Assembly (NCBI GenBank): GCA_963585895.1
Contig: OY757904.1
Span: forward strand, 158,268,749-158,332,748
Source of the DNA: Sepioteuthis lessoniana
Lineage: Eukaryota; Mollusca; Cephalopoda; Myopsida; Loliginidae
Length of the DNA: 64,000 nucleotides
Direction: 5' to 3'
Shown: in pieces, positions 10,425 to 40,462 of the stretch
Numbering within the stretch: position 1 is the first letter of the stretch
How the letters are laid out: the number at the start of each line of letters is the position of its first letter
Translations under genes and position numbers: made by a program
Notes under the pieces: model-generated
What the model saw: only the letters and a program-made list of their open reading frames with translations
Databases searched by the model: none
Told to the model about the DNA's origin: nothing

Positions 10425-11860
10425 TAGGCTTGCCCAGTCAGCTAACCTCTTTATTACCATTGCTCCCAGGTCCACTCTGGCATGGAGTGGTAGCATGTGA
10501 TAAGGGTCTTACCTATGGGTTAAATAGAACTAAACCATGGTTTCTTGAGTTTACTGTTTTTGCATTTAAACTGTGTATTTATACTAAACTGAATTGTTTA
10601 AAATCAAACTGTTTTGACATCTAAACTGTGTACTGATTTATCTGAAATAATACTGTTTTGACATTAACTCTGTGTATTGACTGGGGCTGTAGAATACACC
10701 AACTGCTTCTTTGCAGACAGGTAAGACCCCTCTCCCAATGAGTGGCCTGGATATGACATTAAGCAGTCTGATGGTGAGGTTCCAGTGATGCTGGGGCTTT
10801 GGGGAATGCAGAGCACCCCCTTCATTGCCATTGCTCCCAGGTCCACTCTAGCCTGGAGTGGTCGCACCAGATAGGGCCCTATATAAAATCTATACTTGTA
10901 CTAAACTGAATTGGCTGAATTAGAACTGTTTGAATAAACGGAATAGCTTAAAATAGAAATGTTTTTGACAATTAAACTGTACTCATGCTAAACTGAATTG
11001 TTTGAAGTAGAACTGACTATTCGCATAAAAATGGATTTGGCGTTAAATAACCTACAAAGGTTGATATACCATAGAACCCTACCAACAAATCACCCTGTAG
11101 GCTGGGTCTGCCCTTGTGCAGAGGGGTAAGACCCTCCACCCTCCTCACCAACAAGTGTCCTGGTTATAACATTAATCCATTTAATGGTGAAGCTTCGGTC
11201 ATGAACCTTTGGGAAATGTGAATTACCCATTCATTGCCATTACTCCCAGGTCCACTCTGACCTGGTGTAGTAATAGTAGTACCTGTTAGGGTCCCATCTA
11301 TGGGTCAAATAGAATGATTTAATTCTTTACTGTACTTGAAACCATTTAACTGTGTACAAAGAAATGATCAGCATTAAATTATTAGTATTAGATGGCAATA
11401 ATTGAAATCATTTTGTGCCCTGATGGTGAGGCTCCAGTCTTGGAGTTTGGGGAATGTGGAGTACTCCTTAATTACTGCTCTCAGGTCCTCTCAAAGTGGT
11501 AGTATTTGTCAGTCCTATCTATAGTTCAAATAGAACTGTTCAATCATTTGAGATATTATTATTTGAAACCATTCAGCTGGGTGCAAATTATTCCTATTAG
11601 ATAGAAATACTTGATAAATAGAATTACTAAGGTTGAATAGCAATGCTTGAAACCATTTAACTGGGTGCAAACAAATACTTAACATTAAGTAGAATTATTA
11701 GTATTGGATAGAAATACTTGAGACCATTTAACTGTGTGCAAACAATTGAGCTCTGGCTCATTTAAAAATACTATCTGCTTACAAATAATGTTTATATAAC
11801 AAGATTTTGCATTAGATTACTCAGGATGTGCCATAAAACGCAACCAAACCAAATCAATTT
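10425..11860 (+). repeat. Rep-E cluster: four partial copies in the same orientation
   Basis: Four head-to-tail copies begin near 10425, 10680, 11090 and 11410. Each has a GC-richer core ('ggtaagaccc', 'gctcccaggtccactctg', 'gggtcccatctatgggtcaa') followed by an AT-rich tail of short degenerate modules ('gaaaccatttaactgtgtgc', 'agatagaaatacttga'). Tails end near 'ataccatagaacc' (about 11070) or 'gccataaaacgc' (about 11831). Further copies lie at 18410, 25085, 47745 and 61575. No coding capacity, tRNA head or clear terminal inverted repeats were seen, so the class is unknown. Confidence 0.75.
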
Positions 11861-12002
11861 TTACTTCAGTTTTTCTACAAAATCATTCTTCTATCAGATA
11901 TCACAAGTCTATTCAATATATCTCAGGGTTAATGATGTCTTTCAAGTAATTTTCAGGTCATTGTCATAAATGAAATATTCTTCATGTATCTAACCCTTCT
12001 TC

Positions 12003-12260
12003 CAGAGAGCAAGATGTGACATGAGGTCAATTTTTTACTTTTTTTTTATAAAAAAATTTTTAAATTGGATTAGAGCTTTCCTTATAGATTGGTTATCTTA
12101 CCAAGGCAAAATAGTCCAGTTTACCAAACCATAGCTTGTTGGGTGGAGAGTAATTAGATTCATGCCTTTTCTTAGGGCATTTACATAAAATGAAATGCAA
12201 ACAGGTTTTGAACATGGTTAACAAATTTTGTCCTATAGTAATAACCATTGCACTAAGGAA
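12003..12260 (-). mobile_element. SINE-c, near full length
   Basis: The tail 'atgtgacatgaggtcaattt' lies at the left. The tRNA-like head at the right has B-box-like GTTCAAAACC (complement of 12205-12214) and an A-box-like GTGCAATGGTT (complement of about 12243-12253). Confidence 0.8.
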
Positions 12261-13170
12261 TTCATAAATGAATGATAATCCCTGGTATTCTAAGAAAAAA
12301 CAATACCTTTTCAAAGGCAAACTAGCAATGTGTATTTGATATGCTTATAAGCAACAAAATTTTAGTTTTGTTGAGCTTTTTTCCCTCCCCCAGATCATTT
12401 TCTTTGTTTTTATAATGCTTTGGCTGCTATATACTTCAGTCTCCCAAGTATCTGTCGCATTCATCAACCCTTTATATCAATTGAATGAAACATTTGATCC
12501 ACTGGTATATAAACTCATTCCTGCATTCTTTGTAGTATCCTTTGTAGAGAACTTTAATGGAGAGGCTTAAAGATTATGAATAGATTCCCAACTTACTATG
12601 TTTCAAAATAAGGATAGCATACATGCTAAATCATAAAGGATTACATTTAACTTTTTCAGAAGGTTACTGAAAGTAACAGCTGTGGAAGGCTTGAGACTAC
12701 TGTTGTTAAATTAGTGGAATAAAAACAGAAAATGGCCTGATTAATTTAGTATATTAGTAACATCACTCAAAGGTATTTTGGTTTTTGTACTATTCTTTAT
12801 GAATGGTTGTGTTTTTGAGTAGATTATATGTGAATAAAGACTGTTATATTCAACTTCAGTAAACATGAAATTCATTTATGGAAGATAATGATCTCAAAAG
12901 ACACACTAACTAAAGTATTGCAGAAACCCTATCCAGGATAGGGAAGATAGGAAATAACTATTCTTTCAAATTTGATGGGAAAAGAATAAAATTATTAACA
13001 GTAATTTTTAAATAAATGTCCAACTAGATCACTTGGTTGTGAACAGATGGCTTTTCCTAAACTTGACCATATTTTTGACTGTAAAAGATTGCAAAAATAT
13101 TCTTTTGTAAATGTAGGTTTTGTTCTGCTTGAACTGGGGAATTGTTTTGATACTCCTTGAGAAAAATGTT
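12261..13170. other. No recognisable feature
   Basis: AT-rich sequence between SINE-c and SINE-b. I looked here for an upstream CDA exon and found none that could be supported. Confidence 0.5.
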
Positions 13171-13213
13171 ACAACTCTTGTGTGTGTTGTTTTTTTTTTT
13201 TTTTTTTTTTTAG

Positions 13214-13341
13214 GGTACCTTTCGTAGCGTAATGGTTTGCAAGCTTGACTAGCAAACCTGCAAGAGTGAGTTCGAGTCTCATTGGGTGCCCCATTCATTC
13301 GGCCTTGTGCCACATCTAAGCAAAAAGCTTAGTAAATTACT
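13214..13341 (+). mobile_element. SINE-b with target site duplication
   Basis: The head CGTAGCGTAATGGTTTGCAAG, B box GTTCGAGTC (about 13270) and body CGGCCTTGTGCCACATC are well preserved. ACAACTCTTGTGTG (13171-13184) and ACAACTTTTGTGTT (13342-13355) look like a target duplication. A poly-T run separates the left copy from the element. Confidence 0.85.
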
Positions 13342-13914
13342 ACAACTTTTGTGTTTTCCTTAAAAACAATTTAATGATTTTATAGTTGTACTAAAAGTTG
13401 GCAATGAAAAGAAACCAAATTGACTAATTTTTGTTGATTGACAAAAAAAAGTCTGTATTTATAAATTTTGTGGTGTTTGTGAAATTAACAAATATTGACT
13501 AAAAAGAAGATTCTATAGTTTAGTTTGATGAATCCAGGGGAAAATGTCACAGAAAAAAATCACCAAAAAAAAAAGATCTTTTAAAATCTTAATTCTTACT
13601 CAGATCAAAAATATAAAACTTAACCCTAACAGGTCACCATAATTTTTTTTTTTTTTTTTTTTTTTCCTGGCCAAAATTCTTTCAGTGACTTTTTTGTGGT
13701 CATAGGTTTGATACGAGTTTTGTTTTCTAAGTATTTCCTCATCAAGGTGTACTAACGGCACAGATTCCCTTGATTCTCTTTCACCATCCATCCCTATCAG
13801 TTTTAATCAAACTAAAATTTATACATCTCCTGCTTTTACTTTTCATCCATATTATGGAATTTATGAATGGCAAAAATGTTTATATTCCTTATAAAATTTT
13901 TTTTCTTCATGCAG

Positions 13915-32042
<18,128 letters not shown>

Positions 32043-35000
32043 ATATATATTTTTTTGTAAAAAAAAAAAAAAATAAATAAATTATATTAAAATTTATTAT
32101 AAAATCAGGAAGATCCATAAAAATCTATTTTTTTTAATAATTTTTATAAATTCAAGTTTTGATTCTTAAAGAAGAAAAATCTTTTCTATTTTATCACAAT
32201 TTGTGAAAAATCAATATTTTGTTATTCAAGAATTTTTTCCATTTTATTACAAGAATCTTTAGAAAAATATTTGCTAGTTGCAAAAAGAAATTTACCATTT
32301 GAAATAGTTTGTACAAGTCCTTTGCATTGAAAGAAAGATTTGTTGATCCATTATTTTCTTCTTGAAGTGACAAAAAAATGTGCAATAAAAAATTTCTTAT
32401 GAAATCTAATCAGTTTGTGGAAATAATTGAAATTGTTTTTTAATTTTAGGTTAATTTCATATTTTGTTTGATGTAAATATCAGTTGTTATTTCAAACAAT
32501 TTGATTGTAGAAATTTCTTTTTAATAAAATATTTGCTTATTTATTTTTTATTTATTCATTTATTTTTCAAATTCCAGAATGAAATTATTGATATGAATTG
32601 AAGAATTTTGTATTCGGTACTTGGAGTAGTTCAGTCTGTCTGTTCCAAACAAAAATCCTCTCGTATTGATATTCAGTGTTGTGAGTGGCCAAGAATTTCT
32701 TTTTGTCACCCATGTATTCTTAATGTAATGGGTAAATGAAAAGAGAAATGACTTGTACCAATGTGTTGTGTATTGAAGATTGAGGCAGAAATGATATCAA
32801 ATATGTTTACCCAGTAGGTTTTAAGTTAAACTTATTTATACAACTCAAAAGCCTTGCTAATAATTTTTTTAGATATGATTACATTGACAATAAAACAAAT
32901 TTAGCTCAGATGATGAATGTATATTTTTTTACAATATAACTTTTTTATTTTGTTCATTCTTCTGTTCCAATTTTAAGATAAGTTTTGAGAAAATAGTTTT
33001 AAGTCTATGAAAAATTTGGAACTGAATTTTAGTATTATGAATTGACTAAAATCAATATTAATTTTTCATTTTTCCAATGGAATAAAATATATAGTAATGG
33101 TGTGGAAAAGTTCTGTATTTCCAAGAAGGGAGTGCCATGAACTGTATATGCCTTTTAACTTAATTGGCACATTATTTCTTAATTTTCTGTAACTCTTCCC
33201 TTAAAAAATCATAGAAAAAGGTAAATCTTATCTTATTTAAATCTAAAACTTTTCAGCGCCTCCTGAAATTATAAAATGAATATAAACACATATGTATATA
33301 CTGAAAGAAAGATACAAGCATTATTTTTACAGATCCTATATAATTAGTCCAGGTTAACCTCAACTAAATATAATTACTTACTTTTATAAATAAAAAAAAT
33401 TGCATGTATTAATTTTGTTTAAAAAATTTCTTTTAAAATTATGTAATTTTAATTATTTCTTACAGATGAATAATTTATTTCTTAAATTGAACAGTTTTTT
33501 TTCCTCATCCTTTGAAAAAAAAATGTTGAAAGAATTGAGTCATTTGAACAAATTGTAACAATTTAGAATACCAACAAAAGATTTACATGTTTCATTGAAG
33601 TTTAATAGCTGTAAACATTTAATCACTTTGTATAAGAAATCCCGCACTTCATTGTTTAGAAAGCAAAAAAAGTTCTGATATTTTATTTATTTATTTTTTT
33701 ATTTTGTATTTTTATTTTATTTTTTTATTTTTTTTATTTTTTTTTTTTTGGATTAAATGCAAAGTTTAATATGAATCTGATATAATTTCCTAAATATCTT
33801 TTCTGATACTGCTTTTGTTAAAAAAATGCTATGTTTATTCAGTGTATACTTATGTATAAGTCAATCTCGTACATTGATAAATCATTGATTTATGGAATTC
33901 ATTTTTTTAAAGCCAAGAGTTGCTTCTAATCTTTTCTCATGTTTAAATTTCACCATTTCAAAATTATTACTAATTTATAATGCTCTCGAAATTCAACTTA
34001 AATTATGTATGGTATAGATTTTTTATCCTTCACAGATAAACAAGTCTATGGGATCTGTTAACCAATCTTCTCTACCACAATAAGCAAAATGTGACATAAG
34101 GTCATTTTTATAAATTTCAAAATTATCAAAAATAAATGTTTTGAGATTTTTTGGAATTAAGACTTTGAAAAGAAGCTTTTCTGTTTTTGTCAGATAGCAA
34201 CATATACTGTGAATATTAGAAGTTGAAATAAATTCTAATATTTTGCCAGGAAGTCAATCATTTTAGCATTCTTTTAGTTTGCCAAACTTAAAACCAACCA
34301 TTTGCTCTGGAGAATTCTTTGAGTTATCAACAGATAAAATTATCAAACTTTTTTTAACAAACTGCAGACAGATTCTTTTTTTCCCTAGCATCTACCTTGA
34401 CATCCAAGGCAATAATTTTTTTTTTTCATAACACTTCATTGTCACAAGATTTTATTTTAGGATGAGAGAAATCTCTACCTCCATTTGATAAAAAGTACCC
34501 AAAGCTCTATGTGCCTTTTAAGGTGGAATCTCTTTGATCTTCTTTGTAAACATCAATATGTATTTCTTAACCTTCCTATCTTGGTTCAGTGAGGTATGAC
34601 TGTCTAGAAGAACAGTTCTTTGGTTGCTAAACCAGAGCAGTTTTTGTAGTTATAATTCTTACAAAGGTGACAGGAAGTCACTCTTTGGAAAAGGTATGAA
34701 ACTGTATAACATGAGTCAGAAATTTGTTCATGCACAATGAAATAATCTTGTAAATCTGTTTGGCTTATATCTTGAAATCCTGGTTAGTCCTTATAACCTT
34801 TTCTTTGTAGGTATTCCTAAATTTGTTGTTTGGTGTTCTCTTCATTTCCAAGGACACATTACCCAAGTGCTTTTCAGTCTGTATTTAACTACCAACAAAT
34901 AATAGGAAGTTCACATAAACATTGGATTTGTTAATTAGAGTTGTGTATATGTGTTAAAGGAATAACAAAGACAGACCATGTGATCAACAATGATTTTCTC

Positions 35001-35450
35001 TGTGGACACACTGAACAAAGCAATGAATGAAACTTTCTATTCTTTAATTTCAGCAAACAATATATCCTTTAAAAAAAAAATCTCAAAGAAAAATTCATCT
35101 TTTCAATTCCTCCCTTTCAAAAATCATCCTTATTTTTCAACAGTACTATTTATGACAATCTCTAAAATGATAATTTTAATGTCTTTGTTTTTCTGGTAAT
35201 TTCAGTTCTAATTATCAAAGTTAAAACTTTATTTATCTCTCCTTTCAAAACTCAAACTAAATACATTTTGTTTAACTACATTTCTTTTAGCCACCTTAAT
35301 TTTTTTTTCACATAGTTTTTTGTGTCCCATATTAATTTGCTGGATCCATGAAAATTCTACTTATATATATTGAATGTGTCATTCAATGAATAAGATTTTT
35401 TTTTTTTTTTTTTTTTTCATATAAATAAACCTCTGCATTGTTTGAAATTA
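32043..35450. other. Downstream of CDA: 3' UTR and AT-rich intergenic sequence
   Basis: Several AATAAA hexamers are present, so the transcript end cannot be fixed. A SINE-c tail fragment ('aaaatgtgacataaggtcat') lies at about 34078-34110. A T-rich block occurs at 33680-33752. No coding signal. Confidence 0.5.
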
Positions 35451-35454
35451 GTTT

Positions 35455-35645
35455 TTAGCAAAAATTGTTCTAATGGTGCAGACATGTTTTTGAGGCTATT
35501 CAAAATGGTGGCAAATCACTGTTTTGGTTTTGAATAGAGATCTATCATCAAATTTTTGGTGGCTGAAAAGTGAAATTTATAGAAAAAAGGGTGATGTGTA
35601 CAGAGAAGTGTTTTAGTTTAAAAAAATTCTTTTGGCAAAATTGAC
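35455..35645 (+). mobile_element. Transposase N-terminus fragment (HTH_48-like), third copy
   Basis: Shares 'catcaaatttttggtgg', 'gtgtacagagaagtgtttta' and the upstream 'tttttgaggct' with the tandem copies at 26938-27315. Confidence 0.6.
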
Positions 35646-35699
35646 TTTTTATTATTGAATTACGTGTGTGTGTATATTAAAATCTATTGGTCCACAAAG

Positions 35700-35758
35700 A
35701 GGTGTGTGTGTGTGTGTGTGTGTATATTTTTTTTTTTTTCTTTTTTTTTTTTTTTTTA
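35700..35758. repeat. (GT)n and poly-T tract
   Basis: About 12 GT units followed by T-runs. Confidence 0.9.
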
Positions 35759-35799
35759 GGAATTATTCATTTCATTTTTATATACATTTGTTTCCAGTT

Positions 35800-35858
35800 T
35801 GTTGCTTGTGGCAGAAGGTCATGTGAATGGGGTACTCAGTGAGACTCGAATTCAGTCG
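35800..35858 (-). mobile_element. SINE-b fragment
   Basis: The minus strand reads 'aattcgagtctcactgagta', 'ccccattcac' and 'ttctgccaca', matching the B-box and body region of SINE-b. Confidence 0.6.
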
Positions 35859-35859
35859 T

Positions 35860-36360
35860 ATTTATTGAATCTTCAGGTTTTGTATGGGTTTATATAGAGG
35901 TTACTCCTCCCTTTCTCAGAGTCTATTTAGTTTGTTTTTAAACCCTCCCCCTCCCGATTGATATTTGATATATTTCACCAACTTGTTTCTGTCTCATGAC
36001 TATAAGATTCATGTTTTTTCTTTGTTCAAATTCATGAAATTTATATTCACAAAACTGACATGAGGAGGTGAGAAAACATTTATTGATTTTAGGTTTTATT
36101 CTGCTTTACTGGTCAATACTTTTTAGCACTTTACTGATTCAAGAAAAAAGTTTTAGGATGATTTCTTTTCATTTTATATACACATTTATAATTAAGGTTT
36201 ACAATTAAAACCATTTTTAAATCAGTAAAATTCAGAGTTCTATGAGAGTAAGTAAGACTTGTAAGTGTAATCTTAGCTTTCTGTAACCATTGCATTTTGT
36301 TTTTCATGTTTTGATTTACACTTCCTTTTTGTTAGGTTGTTCAACTATGAGGAATGAATT
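35860..36360. other. No recognisable feature
   Basis: A TATATAG and an AATAAA on the minus strand near 35860-35900 mimic LTR signals, but no paired repeat was found. Confidence 0.4.
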
Positions 36361-36364
36361 TATC

Positions 36365-36812
36365 TGAAATTTTAGGTCTGGTGGGGAAAAACTCCATCGC
36401 AAACACTTGAAATGCTTCAACAAGTGTATTGAGATAACACTGTATTCAAAGAGGGTCATAAGAAGATGAAAGATGACTCCAGGAGCAGGAGGCCTTCATC
36501 AAACAAGAGTGAAGTCAATGTTGGGCAGGTAGGGCAGCTGGTGTATGTCGATCATCAGTTGACTTTTTGAATGACTGGAAGTCAGCTGGATATGAAAAAG
36601 ACAGTGCTTGGAAGATTATCATCAAAGATTTGGGTATGTCTGAAAAGTAGCAAGACTGGGTGTGCTGAGCATGCAGTATTTACCTGATTTTGCTCTGTGT
36701 GACTTTTTTCTTTTCTCCAACCTCAAAGTGATCACCAAAGCATGGAGGCCATCAAGTGGGCTGTAATAATGGAGCTTTCATCCAAGAAAAATCCTTCCAG
36801 TGTGTGTATTTG
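36365..36812 (+). pseudogene. Mariner transposase remnant A, internally deleted
   Basis: Scattered frames give T-L-E-M-L-Q-Q-V-Y, F-K-E-G, D-S-R-S-R-R-P-S-S, then S-A-W-K-I-I-I-K-D-L-G-M. The sequence jumps to L-C-D-F-F-L-F-S-N-L-K and E-A-I-K-W-A. The catalytic core between the helix-turn-helix part and the final Asp block is missing. The right end is cut by mariner B. Confidence 0.75.
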
Positions 36813-36814
36813 TG

Positions 36815-37836
36815 TAAGGGACGTTCAAAAAGTTCTGAGCCCTACCCAGATTTTAGTTTTGTCATCCATTGCTCACTTTTTTATGGGTTTTACCAGCACA
36901 GAAATTATGAGGATCATTAAATAAGTTTCCAGACTTTTTTCGTATGGGCACTTTTATTGATAGTACACACATGAAACTCTTGTCCTCTTTGAAGTAATCT
37001 TTTCCAGCTGCAATGCACTTGTTGTACCGTTCCAACAACTTCTGGAAGGCCCCATCTTTTATCTCCATAATTGTCTCATAACGACAGCCTCTGAGCTTAG
37101 GGAATAACCAAAAGTCACAGGGAGAAAGGTCTGGACTATTGGGAGGCTGAGGAACTGTCATGATTCCCATCTTGGTCAAATAGTTGGTGACTAGGATGGA
37201 ATTGTGGACTGGTGCATTGTCCTGGTGGAAATGCCATTGACCCGATTTGAAGAGTACTGGCCTCTTCCCGAGGAATCTCTTCCTGAACTCCCTTAAAACC
37301 TCAACATAGTAACCATAACCCTAACCCTTTGGCCAACCAATTCCTCACAGACTGCATGCCTTCCTTGAATCTCTTATGCCACTCAAAAACTGATGCTCGA
37401 TTCATGCAAGATGGTCGAAAAGCAGTCTGAAGCATTCTATATGTTTCTGTGGCATTTTTTCCAAGTTTAAAACAGAATTTTATTGCATATCGTTCTTCTA
37501 AAATGTCCTCACATCCAGATGGCATTTTTGAAATTTACCAGCTTTGGTCTTTGGTAGGGTGTATTCTAATTGCTGCTGTAGCTGTTCATTTGAACCTGAA
37601 ATCATAAAAATTGGTCATAAGATGTTTAGCAATAACATACTGAATTTTCAAGAGTCTACGACAATGTTAAATGCCTGTACAAAAAAAAAGTCTAGAAACT
37701 TATTGAATGCACCACGTAAAACAGAAATCAGAATTAGTTTTTCTAGATTTATAAGTTGGAGTATGAAGCCATGATACTAATGTTCAACTATGACTCTTCT
37801 TTCGAGGTGAGACTTAGAACTTTTTGAACGCTATAT
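36815..37836 (-). mobile_element. Mariner element B with TIRs, internally deleted
   Basis: Inverted ends share GTTCAAAAAGTTCTRAG (left 36823-36839; right, complement of 37813-37829), giving an element of about 1.02 kb. The minus strand encodes A-I-K-F-C-F-K-L-G-K-N-A-T-E-T and V-F-E-W-H-K-R-F-K-E-G, then a deletion. Q-D-N-A-P-V-H-N-S follows, and 34 residues after its Asp comes the Asp of S-P-D-L-S-P-C-D-F, so the second and third members of the D,D34D triad remain. The first is gone and a stop interrupts near 37301. Confidence 0.85.
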
Positions 37837-37838
37837 GT

Positions 37839-38040
37839 GCATCATCATTATCATCATCAAGTAATGCTACTAGCAGGGATTTCTCTGACTCTCACCCCCA
37901 TCTGTCCCTATCATTCATCGCTCCTGGCTGGTCTTCCAAACTACATCCTGTACTTAGCAGAGCAGTTGTACGTAAGTTCTTGCTGATCGACCAACACCAT
38001 TGCGGTCATCTAAAGAGGTCCATAGGAGAACATCACTTAT
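37839..38040 (-). mobile_element. LINE 3' end (RTE-like) with (GAT)n tail
   Basis: The minus strand reads L-I-S-D-V-L-L-W-T, then V-G-R-S-A-R-T-Y-V-Q-L-L-C, the same C-terminal block as at 21925. After the stop the element ends in GATGATGATAATGATGATG, a microsatellite-like 3' end. Its end abuts mariner B. Confidence 0.75.
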
Positions 38041-38125
38041 AAGTTCAAATCCTGGACGAGGCTGATGCCATTTTACATTGCACTAATACCCTTGGGAAAG
38101 GCATGAACCCCCTTATCCCTCTATG
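38040..38125 (+). mobile_element. SINE-c fragment
   Basis: Begins at the B box (AGTTCAAATCC) and continues 'actaatacccttgggaaagg'. It adjoins the LINE fragment directly. Confidence 0.65.
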
Positions 38126-38207
38126 TTAGGCTGCAACATCATAGTGAGTGAGTTTAAACTCCAGTCGTGCTATTATGTTCACTTTTGGACTAATACCCTT
38201 GGAAAAG

Positions 38208-38496
38208 GTGCCCGTGGTGTAATAGTTATTGTCGTAGGAAATGGACATGGTGACATGAGTTCAAATCCTAGATGAGGCTGATTGCATTTTCCATAGCACT
38301 AGTACCCTTGGGCAAGGTATGAATCCAATTATTCTCCCCCCAGCTATGGGTAAATAGTAGGACAGACTAGTTTCTTCAGCTTTATTGAGGCAACTAGTCT
38401 AGGAGAAGGAATACTATGAATTCAAACCTGTTAAACTCAGCTTAAAAATTGACCTTGTGTCATATCCTTCCCAAGTGGAGGGGTTGGTAAATATAA
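38208..38496 (+). mobile_element. SINE-c, full length
   Basis: The head GTGCCCGTGGTGTAATAGTT (A box) and B box GTTCAAATCC (38259-38268) precede the full body and the tail 'gaccttgtgtcatatccttc' and 'ggggttggtaaatata'. This is the clearest reference copy of SINE-c in the window. Confidence 0.88.
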
Positions 38497-38499
38497 GTT

Positions 38500-39835
38500 C
38501 ATCCTTGTTTCTCAACCAGTGTTCTGTATGTCTTGTTTGTCTTACTCGGATAGTTTTATGTAGTGCCCATCTAACTTAGAGAAAGATGTCTTAGGTATAC
38601 CACTATGAGAGAATAGATCGACTAAATCAACTAAAACCTACTTCAAACCCATGTCCATGCATGTAGGCTTTTACTTTATATCAATATGCTTGTAACAATC
38701 ATTCATGTGTGCCATGTTGGGAAAAGCAGGAGAATCATGTAAAAAGAATGCCATTTAATTTTTCCTTTTATATTGACAATTTAAAACCTTTTTCATCTTT
38801 TTCTCACACCTTCAATTTTCTTAAAATCTCCTTCCCACATACCTTCTTTTACTTGACTCTGACACATAAGACATCTCTCTCTTTCTTTCTTTTTCTCCCA
38901 ACCCTTTTTGACTATAAAGCATTTAATTTCAGAGAAGCAGCTAACACATGTATATTTATAAGAGAATATGGGGCATACACAAACAATAGGCAGGTAAATA
39001 TATAGTTATAAATAGTAATACTGATATGTAGATAGCGGCTGAATTAATTGATCAGATTTGGGGTGAAAATGCAGTTTCTGTAAAATGAATGACTATTTAC
39101 ATTTTTTTCTTTGAATTTCCTTGAAAGTCAATGCCACTGAGAAGTGGTTCAATGAGTCATGCTCCTTCAAGTCAATACAATTTGGAAAAATCTATAGTAT
39201 TCATTTGTCAAAGGGATTTTCTTACTATACTCTTCAGCTTTATACTTATCTCTTTTAATACAATTACTGCTCCCTTAAAAATAAAACCTCACATAAGATC
39301 ATCTATTTTTTGGCTCGAGTTTCTATTTGAAATTAATATGTGAGACTATTCATGCTTTATTTTAGGAAATAAAATGAAATTCATTAACATCTTCACTGCT
39401 ACCTCAAAATATTTGAACCCTTAATAAGGCAACCTATGTTTTTTAGTGACCATTTGGATTTGCTATACAAGACTATTTTTTGCTTTATTTTAGGAAAACT
39501 CCCTCTCCATATTTGGAAAATAATAGAATTAATATCTATTCAAAATATCTATTAATTTTGGAGAGTTTTTGAGGGTACATGAGATCTCTGAATGAATCTA
39601 AAGCCATCTTCATCAGGCCATGCTTGTTGTAAACAAAGCAATGAGCAATAGTAAAAAGACAATAAAAACAAAATATCCTTTAAATATGGATAATTATCGT
39701 AAACTTTCATAAAAGTTATTCTATATTCTTATTTTTAATAAGGATCATCTGACAACTGAATATAATATGATTAAGTACCACTAGTTTATGATAAATTGGG
39801 TGCTTCATTTTAATACGTCTTATCACATTGTCTCT
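38500..39835. other. Intergenic, no gene seen
   Basis: AT-rich with a pyrimidine-rich section (38870-38905). No coding signal. Confidence 0.5.
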
Positions 39836-39837
39836 GC

Positions 39838-39915
39838 CAACCCATTCTATGGAGTTCAAACTATCTTACTTTGAGGCAGCAGTCCAGTACTTTAACCATT
39901 ACACCACAGGGACTC
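39838..39915 (-). mobile_element. tRNA-derived SINE head fragment
   Basis: The minus strand reads CCTGTGGTGTAATGGTTAAAG, then AGTTTGAACTCC, an A-box/B-box pair like the heads of SINE-b and SINE-c. Confidence 0.55.
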
Positions 39916-39966
39916 CTCTCTAAATGATAATTTTTTTTAAATGAGTAAGTTAAGTCTTAAGGATAT

Positions 39967-40458
39967 TGTACCATAGGACCAACGTTTTGTGCTGTGAAGA
40001 AAGAAGTCCACAGAAAAAGAAATACTCCAACTCGAAGGTAAGGGGAGAAAATATAGCAGTCGTTTTTATTCAGCTATGATCGCTGCAACTCGAAAAGTTC
40101 ATTTCAGTTGCATCCTCCTTCTCCCTTCCTCTTGGTGGTGATGGGGTGTGGGTGAGAGCTAGCTGTTTGACACACACCTGTTATAGCAGATAGGTCATAG
40201 CAGACTGGGGTAGGATGAATCGAGGCCTCTGACAACTGCCTTCAACTCTGCCAAAAATCTCCTGACTTGTTTTCTTATATAGAGATTTTGGAGAACAAAT
40301 CGAAGATCCTTGAATGTTCGATGTCACCAGTGAAACACGTGATATTACATCTGTGATTATTTTAAAATCATGTCTAACTTTGCAGGTCATTCTGCCCGCA
40401 CGTGCTAGTCTCGTGACACCTTCACTGATTGACAACAGTGCCTGTCCGTAATATTACA
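39967..40458 (-). mobile_element. Solo LTR with 4-bp target duplication
   Basis: This 492-bp unit starts TGTA and ends TACA and is flanked on both sides by ATAT (39963-39966, 40459-40462). Read on the minus strand it has a TATA box CTCTATATAAG (complement of 40274-40284) and, about 210 bp later, a polyadenylation signal AATAAA (complement of 40065-40070), the order expected of an LTR. An 84-codon open frame inside is incidental. No internal region or partner LTR was found. Confidence 0.75.
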
Positions 40459-40462
40459 ATAT

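Noticed and set aside
35815..35990. Possible LTR with TATA and polyadenylation signals on the minus strand
   Set aside because: The left part is a SINE-b fragment and no paired repeat, TG/CA ends or target duplication could be found.
37315..37330. Telomere-like CCCTAACCCT motif
   Set aside because: Only about two units, lying within the broken coding frame of mariner B at its deletion point.
40181..40435. An 84-codon minus-strand frame
   Set aside because: It lies inside the solo LTR, starts beyond no promoter of its own and resembles no protein.
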